64,000 nucleotides of DNA from NCBI RefSeq assembly GCF_000621585.1, contig NZ_KK211309.1, positions 62,001 to 126,000 on the forward strand. Direction: 5' to 3'. The stretch comes from [Eubacterium] cellulosolvens LD2006. Lineage in GTDB: Bacteria > Bacillota > Clostridia > Lachnospirales > Lachnospiraceae. Below, in pieces: positions 33,342-41,216 of this stretch. The notes below the pieces were generated by a model. It was not told the DNA's origin, ran no database searches, and saw nothing but the letters and a program-made list of their open reading frames with translations. The position numbers were made by a program, and so were the translations under genes. The stretch's first letter is position 1. Each line of letters opens with the position of its first letter.

Positions 33342-34793
33342 ATGAAAAAGAAAAGTATCTTCGTACGCCTTCTTCTGATCCTTCTGGCCGTTGCGCTGAA
33401 CATCGGCATTGTAAAGATCAGACCGGACTACACGACAGAACACCTGGAAGTATGGATGACTGTGACGGCGGACGATGCGTTTATTTCCAGTCTGTATTAT
33501 CTGACAACCGGAGATGTGGAAAAAAACGGGGCGAAGACTGCGGACGGAATCACAAAGGATTCCTTCCTGAAAAAACAGGTTGCGCTGGCTTCCTATGAAA
33601 AACACGGCAGAAAACTGGACATGGGATACGGACTTCCGGTGGATACCAGTGTCCTCTGCTGGAAACCTTCGGATAAAAAAGGTGTGACGGTCACTCTGAG
33701 AAGTTTTCAGATCCGCTGTCAGGGAAAGGTCATCGCGGATCTTCCGCTGGATCCGGAGACATTCCGCGATCCGAAGGGACTGGAAATAGAACAGACGAAG
33801 GACGGCATGACTTTTTATTCCGAGGACAGGAACAATTTCGTGCTTCTCCCGGCCATCGACAGCGGAAAAGTCTATGAACAGCTGAAGAGCACGATGGATC
33901 CGCGTCAGATGCGGCTGAATATCGCACTGCTGATTCTGACAGACCTTCTTTTCCTTGTGCTCCTTCTCAAACTTGAGAAGATCGTGGAAATTCCGCTGGT
34001 CATTCTCAGAAACCGGTCGCTGGTGCTCTCGCTTGGCAAGAACGATTTCAAGACCAAGTTCGCCGGCTCCATGTTCGGTACGATCTGGGCTTTCGTGCAG
34101 CCGATTGTCACGGTTCTTGTATACTGGTTTGTATTTGAAAAGGCGCTTCATGTCGGAACACAGTCCACGAAGGCCGGAATTACGGTTCCGTATCTGCTCT
34201 GGCTTCTGGGCGGTCTTGTGCCGTGGTTTTTCTTCTCGGATGCCTTGAGTACGGGAACAAATGTCATGATGGAGTACAGCTACCTTGTGAAGAAAGTCGT
34301 CTTCAATATCAGCTGTCTTCCGGTGGTGAAGGTGCTCTCCGCATTTTTCGTTCACCTGTTCTTTATCGCGTTTACCATCGCGATTTATGCATTCCACGGT
34401 TATTTCCCGACACTGAATATGCTGCAGTGTCTGTATTACACCTTTGGAATGGTGGTGCTGGCGTCGGGACTCATCTACTTCACAAGCGCGCTTGTGGTAT
34501 TTTTCCGGGATCTCTCACAGATCGTCAACATTGTGATTCAGGTCGGCGTGTGGTTCACACCGATTATGTGGAACATTGACGCGATGAACATTCAGGGACC
34601 GGTGCTTCTGCTCCTGAAAATGAATCCGATGTACTATGTAGTCATGGGCTACAGGGATTCGCTCATCAACCACGTATGGTTCTGGGAGAGACCGATGGAG
34701 ACAATTTATTTCTGGGTGATCACGCTGTTCCTCTTTGTGTTCGGCACCCAGATTTTCCGCAGGCTGAAGATTCATTTTGCGGATGTGTTGTAA
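33342..34793 (+). CDS. ABC-2 type polysaccharide export permease with an external N-terminal domain
   Basis: A Wzm/TagG-like permease of 483 residues against about 260 in the usual family. One helix at 5-25 is followed by a soluble stretch at about 26-185 that should lie outside the membrane, rich in beta-type sequence (GVTVTLRSFQIRCQGKVIADL). A second helix at about 190-210 leads to the ABC-2 domain: SLGKNDFKTKFAGSMFGTIW, the signature start of Wzm proteins, then five or six helices, with NPMYYVVMGYRDSL near the end. It pairs with the ATPase at 39821. The added outer domain may handle chain release or recognition. Confidence 0.88.
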   Translation: MKKKSIFVRLLLILLAVALNIGIVKIRPDYTTEHLEVWMTVTADDAFISSLYYLTTGDVEKNGAKTADGITKDSFLKKQVALASYEKHGRKLDMGYGLPVDTSVLCWKPSDKKGVTVTLRSFQIRCQGKVIADLPLDPETFRDPKGLEIEQTKDGMTFYSEDRNNFVLLPAIDSGKVYEQLKSTMDPRQMRLNIALLILTDLLFLVLLLKLEKIVEIPLVILRNRSLVLSLGKNDFKTKFAGSMFGTIWAFVQPIVTVLVYWFVFEKALHVGTQSTKAGITVPYLLWLLGGLVPWFFFSDALSTGTNVMMEYSYLVKKVVFNISCLPVVKVLSAFFVHLFFIAFTIAIYAFHGYFPTLNMLQCLYYTFGMVVLASGLIYFTSALVVFFRDLSQIVNIVIQVGVWFTPIMWNIDAMNIQGPVLLLLKMNPMYYVVMGYRDSLINHVWFWERPMETIYFWVITLFLFVFGTQIFRRLKIHFADVL

Positions 34794-34797
34794 AAAT

Positions 34798-34822
34798 GGC
34801 TGTTGCATGATTGGTAACAGCC
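34798..34822 (+). terminator. Weak stem-loop after the permease gene
   Basis: GGCTGTT and AACAGCC form a 7-bp stem with an 11-base loop; only three T residues follow. It may attenuate rather than end transcription, since the export ATPase gene lies downstream on the same strand. Confidence 0.4.
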
Positions 34823-34877
34823 CGTTTCGTGAAATTGGAAATTCTTTTCCACTAATGATCGGGAGGAATCGGCGGGA

Positions 34878-35063
34878 ATGAGGCTGATACCTGAAAAAAT
34901 CTACGAAAGAAAAAAACTGGAGACGTTACATTCTGCGTTGCTGGAGATGGATGAAATCCTGGATCCGGACAAAATCGACATCGTTGAACTGGTCGAGTCT
35001 GTGCAGATGAAACTGGCAGAGTGCTGCCGCCAGAAGAGGGATCGAAAAAACGCCAATGACTGA
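34878..35063 (+). CDS. Small helical protein of unknown function
   Basis: A 61-residue protein with a GGGAGGA site about 12 bases before the ATG. It is charged and probably all helical: RKKLETLHSALLEMDEILD, then DIVELVESVQMKLAECCRQK. Its end overlaps the start of the large glycosyltransferase gene by eight bases, which supports real, coupled translation. No known domain. It could be an accessory partner of the glycosyltransferase; that is only inferred from position. Confidence 0.55.
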   Translation: MRLIPEKIYERKKLETLHSALLEMDEILDPDKIDIVELVESVQMKLAECCRQKRDRKNAND

Positions 35064-37536
35064 TGCGCACAGAGAAACGAGAACCAGTAATGATGTGAAC
35101 TATCAGATCTGGATGGATCTGTTTGAAAAGGAGATCTGCGCTCCCTGCGTAAGCGGAGAGGAAAGCACGGATGACGCGGAGATCACTCTGATTCTTCCGG
35201 TGGATCACGGCGCGGACTGTGCGCTGGCGGGCATTGGCGCGGCGGCAGAGCAGACGGACAGGAGCTTTGAGCTTCTGGTGGTTTATTGCGAAAAGGATCC
35301 GGGCATCCGTGAAGCTCTGGAGAAGAGCACCTTCGACCGGATGCGGCTTGTTCCCTGTCCGGACGGGAGCACGGCAGAGCTCATCAATTGCGGCCTTTTG
35401 GCTGCGAGGGGAAAATGCTTTGCGGTACTTGGGGCAGGCGTTCTCCCGGCACCGCACGCGGTTCGGGAAATCCGCAGAGCTCTTTTTGAGGATAGCGGAC
35501 TGGCGCTTGTATACGCCGATGAGGATCGTCTGAGTGCGGACGGAAGCAACCGGTACAACCCTTTCTTTAAGCCGGACTGGTCGCCGGATACTTTTTTGTC
35601 ATTCAACTATCTGGGACAGATGACGGTATTTGACACAGCTCTCGCAAGAGAACTCGGCGGCGTCAGCAGCGCGCATGCCGGAGCAGAGATTTATGAACTC
35701 GCTTTGCGGTTTACCGGAAAAATCCGCGCGGACAGGATCGGACACATCCGTTCTGTTCTCAGTCATATATCCGACAGATATGCACCTGCGCCGGTACCGG
35801 GAGCAGCGAATCCGGCGGTAGAGGCAGAGAGAAAGGCGAAGGCAGAAGCGCTTTCGGCAGGCGGAAAGAAAATCCGGACCGAGTTCATCGAGGAAGCCGG
35901 ACAGTACAATGTGATCTATGAGGTCGAAGCTGAACCTCTGGTGAGCATCATTATTCCGTCCAAAGACAATTTCGCGTATCTGAAACCCTGCATCGATTCC
36001 ATTATGCAAAAGTCCACATACAGCAACTTCGAGATCGTCCTTGTGGACAACGGCAGCCGGATCGAAGGGAAGGAAGAAATCGACAGATACATCGCGGACA
36101 AGCCGGTCCGCTATATCTATCAACCGATGACATTTAATTTCTCAAAGATGTGTAATATCGGCGCAAAAAACGCGGGAGGAGACTATCTTCTCTTCCTCAA
36201 TGACGATATCCGTATTCTGCAGAAGGACTGGATCGAGAGAATGCTCGGCCAGGCGCAGCAGAAACACACAGGAGCGGTCGGGGCTAAGCTTGTCTACCCA
36301 AGATCCAATCAGATTCAGCACACAGGTGTTCTCAACATGAAAGACGGTCCGGCTCACGCGCTGGTACTTTTCAGCGATGACGATTCGTACTATTTCGGGA
36401 GAAATAAGCTGTGTTACAACTATCTGGCAGTGACAGCGGCCTGTCTGATGGTGGCTGCGGACAGATTTCATGCAGTCGGAGGCTTTCAGGAGGAGATGAC
36501 GGTGGCGTACAACGACACGGATCTCTGTTTTTCTCTGTACGAAAAGGGCTGGTACAATGTCGTTCGCGCGGATGTAAAGCTGATTCACTATGAGTCCGTC
36601 AGCCGGGGATATGATGTAAACGACATGTCGAAGCTCTTTCGTATGAATCAGGAGAGGTGTTTCCTCCATAAGAGACATGCGTCGCTGGCAGAACAGGATC
36701 CGTTTTATAACAGGAACTGTTCGGATTACCTGGTGGATTTTTCCTATATGACTCATGACCCGAAGGAATCATACCTGGAGGCGAAGACGCTGGATTGTTC
36801 TCCCGGAGAGCTGCAAACTTTCAATATCGTGCTCGACCGTGTAGACATGGGACAGACCTGTATTATTTCCGGCTGGACGTCCGCCGGAGATTTTGAGCTG
36901 GATGAAAAAGGAAAGTTTTATCTCCTTCTTGAACTGGCCGGCGGACACGTCACGGCAGTCCCGGTTCATAAATTCCGGAGAGAGCGGATTCCCGGTGCGA
37001 TGTCGACAAATGTCGGATTCATCGCCTTTTTCGACGCCAGTGTTCTCATCCGGAAAAGAGCGAAAATCGGAATGGCCTGCATCCTGGGAGATAAGAAGAT
37101 CCATTGCTGGACAGACAGCTACGCAGCCTGGGATTCCTACAATTATTTCCGACGGATGGATGCGGAAAAGAATACACTGGACAGGATTCCGGAGGCAGAG
37201 ATCCGGTACAGTCTGGATCGCTGCAGGATCGAGGCCGGGGCGCTGATGGTGCGGGGCTGGGCGTTTACTCCCGGAAAACTCTACAACAATGAGATTTCTC
37301 TTCGCGTCTATGTGAAAGATCCGTCCGGGCTTTCCTACTGTAATGTGAACAGACAGGTGAGGTTTGATATCTGCAGATCTTTTCCGAAAGAACAGAATCT
37401 TCTCTACAGCGGGTTCGAGGCCGACTGTTCCCTCTCCGGAGACTGGGATCGGTCGGAGACGGAAATCTGGCTGGTTGCGAGAAACCTGCGAAATGGAAAG
37501 GTATGGAAACAGCGGGTAGAAACGGAGGTAAAGTGA
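35056..37536 (+). CDS. Large two-domain glycosyltransferase (GT2)
   Basis: An 826-residue protein. Residues 45-240 resemble a first GT-A domain (ITLILPVDHGADCALAGIGA, LVYADEDRLS) with weakened donor motifs. Residues 294-530 are an intact GT2 domain: PLVSIIIPSKDNFAYLKPC, IVLVDNGSR, the metal motif LFLNDDIRI and the acceptor-side motif YNDTDLCFSLYEKGW, typical of rhamnosyltransferase-type proteins. Residues 580-826 form a beta-rich C-terminal domain (FNIVLDRVDMGQTCIISGW) of unknown role. It probably builds the main chain of the exported polymer together with the 866-residue enzyme at 41217. A one-base gap separates it from the next gene. Confidence 0.88.
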   Translation: MTDAHRETRTSNDVNYQIWMDLFEKEICAPCVSGEESTDDAEITLILPVDHGADCALAGIGAAAEQTDRSFELLVVYCEKDPGIREALEKSTFDRMRLVPCPDGSTAELINCGLLAARGKCFAVLGAGVLPAPHAVREIRRALFEDSGLALVYADEDRLSADGSNRYNPFFKPDWSPDTFLSFNYLGQMTVFDTALARELGGVSSAHAGAEIYELALRFTGKIRADRIGHIRSVLSHISDRYAPAPVPGAANPAVEAERKAKAEALSAGGKKIRTEFIEEAGQYNVIYEVEAEPLVSIIIPSKDNFAYLKPCIDSIMQKSTYSNFEIVLVDNGSRIEGKEEIDRYIADKPVRYIYQPMTFNFSKMCNIGAKNAGGDYLLFLNDDIRILQKDWIERMLGQAQQKHTGAVGAKLVYPRSNQIQHTGVLNMKDGPAHALVLFSDDDSYYFGRNKLCYNYLAVTAACLMVAADRFHAVGGFQEEMTVAYNDTDLCFSLYEKGWYNVVRADVKLIHYESVSRGYDVNDMSKLFRMNQERCFLHKRHASLAEQDPFYNRNCSDYLVDFSYMTHDPKESYLEAKTLDCSPGELQTFNIVLDRVDMGQTCIISGWTSAGDFELDEKGKFYLLLELAGGHVTAVPVHKFRRERIPGAMSTNVGFIAFFDASVLIRKRAKIGMACILGDKKIHCWTDSYAAWDSYNYFRRMDAEKNTLDRIPEAEIRYSLDRCRIEAGALMVRGWAFTPGKLYNNEISLRVYVKDPSGLSYCNVNRQVRFDICRSFPKEQNLLYSGFEADCSLSGDWDRSETEIWLVARNLRNGKVWKQRVETEVK

Positions 37537-37537
37537 A

Positions 37538-39691
37538 ATGCGGGAAGATGTGCTTCTTGGGGCAATTGAACACAGAGAACTTGAAGAGTATCCGGCATCT
37601 GTGAGATGCGGGAGCGATCTGAGTCTTTTCCGCTCCATTGCTCCGGCCAGGGGCAATCTCTTCGCATGGATGAACAGGCAGCCGGGGGCTGCTGCGCTGG
37701 ATCTTTTCGGGGATGACGGTGCGCTCATCCCGGCGCTGTCCCACCGGTTCGACAAACTGGCCGTTTTTACGGAAAACGAGGCGCAGGCGGAGGTCTGCAA
37801 AAAAGCGCTGGAGGTCGAGAAAACCAGAAACGGCATCCGTCCGCAGAAGTACGGAAGGGATTCGTCTCTTCAGTATGACAAATGGGCGAGGGCGGAGGTT
37901 GTACAGGATGCCGTCGGCTGGCTGTTCGGCCGGGGCGGTCAGAAACATCTGGAGAAATTCCGGAAGAATTTCCGGTACAGGGCGATCGTGGCCGTAAAGG
38001 AAGATCTCGGAAGAAATCAGATTTTTGATATCATTGAGGGCAGCAGGGAACTGCTTTCCGGCGACGGAGCGCTCTGGCTTCTGGCGGAAGCCGGAAGCGC
38101 GGAGCTGATCCGCGAATCTGCGGAGAGAGCCGGCTACGGTCAGATTCTGGAATACCGCTGTGATCCGGACTGGATATTTGCGGATCACATCGAATTGTAC
38201 GAGAAGACGGAACTGTTCACCGACTGGATCGAACTGGTGGACGCGGAGAGCCTTCCGGATGAAGCGGATGGAATTTCCGTCTCCGGCGAAGCAGGAAGCA
38301 ACCGGATCCAAAAGAACGGACAGAGCCCGGACGAAGAAGGCAGACAGATCTGGACGACGAGAGACGGCGTGTGGGGCGGTGGAAAGCGCCCGGAGGGTAC
38401 AGAGAAGGTTCTCTACCAGATCTGTGCTTCGGAGCAGCGGAAGTATATGATTTTCGCGCGCTTTTCAAATCAGCGAAAAGAAAAATACAGGATTATCACG
38501 ACCGAGTGGATGGACGATGGCGAAATCCGGATTTATAAGACGGCCGCCGCAAAGGCCGGGGAACCGCACATCATCCACATGAGACAGATGTATGAACTGC
38601 TCGAGAAACAATACAGGAGGGCGCCTTCCCCTTTTTTTGTGAATGCTCTTTCCCCGATGGAAAACAATCCGGGAGTCGGGTTTGAATATCTCGACGGCTG
38701 TACATTGGAGAGCATGATTCTCGACCGGCTGAAGAGCGGGCGCGAGGAAGAAGCCAGAAAACTGGTGGAAAAGCTCTTCCTGAAGATCCGAGGGCCGGTT
38801 CTGAAGATTCATCCGTTTAAGGTGACAGATGAATTTATCCGGTATTTCGGTCTTGAGCCGGAGCATTTCAGCGACTACTCGCTCGGCGTTTCGGATATCG
38901 ATCTGATGCTCGACAACGTGATTATTGAGGGGCGCAGGTGGTCGTTCATCGATTATGAGTGGACCTTTGATTTTCCGATTCCTCTGAAATTCATTTATTT
39001 CCGGACAATGTTTTACTTTGCGCTCAAGTATCCCGTGTACGGCGCGTGGGCGGAGACCATGCTCCGGAAAGAGGCCGGGATCACCCGCGAAGAGCAGGAT
39101 CAGTTCACGCTCATGGAGGATTACTTCCAGAGAAACTGGATACTGGATAAGGATTCGCTGATGGAAATCCGGAAGCGTTTCCGTCTCCGGGAGCTGACAG
39201 GAACCAGCGGCTTCCTGCGGTGGGAGGAACAGGCCTACGAGGCAAAAATCTACTGGGCGAAAGAAAACGAGGGATACTCGGAGTCCTCCTCGGAGGTTCT
39301 GAGCAGAATCTGCAGAGAGGACGGCAGTATCGTGCACATTTTTGTGCCCGAGGCCTGTGTCAATCTGCGATTCGATCCGGCACAGCTCGCCGGCCTGTTT
39401 ACGATGGTAAGCATCACCGACGAGAAAGGGCGGCCGATCGAATGGTCGGGCAGCGGCTTTCCGGTCGGTAAAAACCAGATGTTCTTTACAACGGACGATC
39501 CGCAGATCGACATTGTGCTGGGCCGGAACGTTCACCGGATCCGGGTGCAGTATTTTTATGACGGACTCTATCATCCGGAGAGCATTGATCTGGTGGGAAC
39601 GCCGGAGGCGGACGGAGCGGTTTTGCACAGGCACTCGCTGCTGCGGGAAAGGCTGAACCCTCTCGTCAAAAAACTCCGGATCTGTGATTAA
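37538..39691 (+). CDS. Methyltransferase-like and kinase-like fusion, candidate polysaccharide chain-capping protein
   Basis: A 717-residue cytosolic protein. Residues 45-230 look like a class I methyltransferase fold: ALDLFGDDGALIPALSHRFD sits where motif I (DxGxGxG) should be, but the glycines are degraded, and LLSGDGALWLLAE fits a later strand. Residues 300-520 resemble the aminoglycoside/choline-kinase or protein-kinase fold: a candidate lysine in RIYKTAAAK, a hinge-like GFEYLDGCTLESMIL, SDIDLMLDNVII at 453 where the catalytic loop lies (no HxD), and FIDYEWTFDFP at 471 as the metal-binding site. Residues 590-717 form a beta-rich tail. WbdD, which caps ABC-exported O-antigens, has the same methyltransferase-kinase order. 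This protein sits directly before an ATPase with a Wzt-type binding domain. Functional assignment is an inference. Confidence 0.65.
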   Translation: MREDVLLGAIEHRELEEYPASVRCGSDLSLFRSIAPARGNLFAWMNRQPGAAALDLFGDDGALIPALSHRFDKLAVFTENEAQAEVCKKALEVEKTRNGIRPQKYGRDSSLQYDKWARAEVVQDAVGWLFGRGGQKHLEKFRKNFRYRAIVAVKEDLGRNQIFDIIEGSRELLSGDGALWLLAEAGSAELIRESAERAGYGQILEYRCDPDWIFADHIELYEKTELFTDWIELVDAESLPDEADGISVSGEAGSNRIQKNGQSPDEEGRQIWTTRDGVWGGGKRPEGTEKVLYQICASEQRKYMIFARFSNQRKEKYRIITTEWMDDGEIRIYKTAAAKAGEPHIIHMRQMYELLEKQYRRAPSPFFVNALSPMENNPGVGFEYLDGCTLESMILDRLKSGREEEARKLVEKLFLKIRGPVLKIHPFKVTDEFIRYFGLEPEHFSDYSLGVSDIDLMLDNVIIEGRRWSFIDYEWTFDFPIPLKFIYFRTMFYFALKYPVYGAWAETMLRKEAGITREEQDQFTLMEDYFQRNWILDKDSLMEIRKRFRLRELTGTSGFLRWEEQAYEAKIYWAKENEGYSESSSEVLSRICREDGSIVHIFVPEACVNLRFDPAQLAGLFTMVSITDEKGRPIEWSGSGFPVGKNQMFFTTDDPQIDIVLGRNVHRIRVQYFYDGLYHPESIDLVGTPEADGAVLHRHSLLRERLNPLVKKLRICD

Positions 39692-39702
39692 AAGAGAAGG
39701 TC

Positions 39703-39772
39703 TATCGCGACATGCCCGCGCCGGGCGCGGATGCGAAGCATCTGCTCATCGCGCGCGTACGCAGGGATGTGG
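39703..39772 (-). repeat. Diverged, inverted partial copy of the dispersed element
   Basis: Read on the minus strand, this segment aligns with the distal half of copy A. Shared strings include GCGACAT, CGCGCCG.GCGCGGATGC, GCATCT and ATCGCGCG in the same order, with scattered substitutions. The left-arm hairpin is missing. It fills the gap between the capping-like gene and the export ATPase gene. Confidence 0.65.
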
Positions 39773-39820
39773 TTCGTTGTATCAGAAACAGACAAAAAGA
39801 ATAAGTAGTGGAGATTTCAT

Positions 39821-41161
39821 ATGGCAGAAGAATATGCAGTCCGTGTGCAGAATATATCCAAGGTTTACAAGCTCTACAAGAGCAACAAAGACCGTCTGGT
39901 CGAGGCTCTTGGACTGACGAAGAAGAAGCGTTATCAGGAGCATTTCGCTCTGAATGATGTCTCGTTCGACATAAAAAAGGGAGAGACCGTCGGCATTATC
40001 GGTACAAACGGAGCCGGAAAGTCCACCATCCTGAAGATTATTACCGGAGTGCTGAACCCGTCCGGAGGAAATCTGGAGATCAACGGAAGGATATCGGCGC
40101 TTCTTGAGCTCGGAGCGGGCTTTAACGGAGAGTACTCCGGAATCGAAAATATCTATCTGAACGGAACCATGATGGGATATACCCGCGAAGAGGTGGACGC
40201 TAAGATGGATCAGATTCTCGAGTTTGCCGATATCGGAGAGTTTGTACATCAGCCCGTGAAGACATACTCCTCCGGTATGTTTGTCCGGCTGGCGTTTGCT
40301 GTGGCCATCAACATTGATCCGGAGATTCTTGTGGTCGACGAGGCGCTCTCCGTCGGAGACGTGTTCTTTCAGGCAAAGTGCTACAAGAAGTTTGAGGAGT
40401 TCAAGAAAGAGGGAAAGACGATTCTTCTGGTCAGCCATGATCTGGGGGCAATTGCCAAATACTGTGACAGGGTATTCCTTCTGAATCACGGAAAGAAACT
40501 CTGTGAGGGCGAGCCGAAGGGTGTGATTGACACCTACAAGAAGATTCTCACCGGCTCGGCCGATGACCAGAAACAGATCCTCGAGGAGAACGGACAGTTC
40601 GACGAGGCCGGAATGATCGGGGATGAAAACGCAAGGATCGGGGGCGGATCCGTCGCGGATGTTTCCGGGGACGGCGCGGATCTCTGGAAGACGCATTTTG
40701 AGATCAATCCGAATCTGAACGAGTACGGAAGCCGGAGGGCGGAAATCATTGACTTCGCAATCGTCGACGACCAGGGCACGCTGACCAGCACGATCATCAA
40801 GGGAAGCCGCTTTACAATCAAGTCAAAAGTGCGTTTTAATGATGATGTGAAGGAGCCGATTTTTACCTTTACGTTTAAGACTGTCCGCGGACAGGATGTG
40901 ACGGGAACCAACACCATGTATGAGGACAAGCTGATCCCGCTGGCGAAAAAAGGAGACATCTACGTGGCGAGCTTTACACAGAACATGGATCTGCAGGGAG
41001 GGGAATATCTGCTCTCCATGAGCTGTACGGGATTTGAGAAGGGAGATCTCACTGCTTTTCACCGCTGTTATGATCTGATCAGCGTAAACGTCGTGTCACA
41101 GAAGAATACGGTCGGATTTTACGATATGAACTCGGAGACAACCGTTGAGAAAGTCAATTAA
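39821..41161 (+). CDS. Polysaccharide export ABC transporter ATPase with Wzt-type C-terminal domain
   Basis: A 446-residue ATPase. Residues 1-245 are the nucleotide-binding domain with Walker A GTNGAGKST (about 61-69), the TagH/Wzt signature ELGAGFNGEYSGIENIYLNG, the YSSGMFVRLAFA signature, Walker B ILVVDEALSVGD and the H-loop LLVSHD. Residues 285-446 form a beta-sandwich-like extension matching the carbohydrate-binding domain of long Wzt proteins (SRRAEIIDFAIVDDQG, SFTQNMDLQGGEYLLSMSC). In Gram-negative systems with such a domain it recognises a capped non-reducing chain end before export. It partners the permease at 33342. Confidence 0.92.
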   Translation: MAEEYAVRVQNISKVYKLYKSNKDRLVEALGLTKKKRYQEHFALNDVSFDIKKGETVGIIGTNGAGKSTILKIITGVLNPSGGNLEINGRISALLELGAGFNGEYSGIENIYLNGTMMGYTREEVDAKMDQILEFADIGEFVHQPVKTYSSGMFVRLAFAVAINIDPEILVVDEALSVGDVFFQAKCYKKFEEFKKEGKTILLVSHDLGAIAKYCDRVFLLNHGKKLCEGEPKGVIDTYKKILTGSADDQKQILEENGQFDEAGMIGDENARIGGGSVADVSGDGADLWKTHFEINPNLNEYGSRRAEIIDFAIVDDQGTLTSTIIKGSRFTIKSKVRFNDDVKEPIFTFTFKTVRGQDVTGTNTMYEDKLIPLAKKGDIYVASFTQNMDLQGGEYLLSMSCTGFEKGDLTAFHRCYDLISVNVVSQKNTVGFYDMNSETTVEKVN

Positions 41162-41216
41162 GGAAAAACGTCGCATCGGCGTTTCCTCAGGTGATCAGGA
41201 AAAGGGAGTATAGAGA

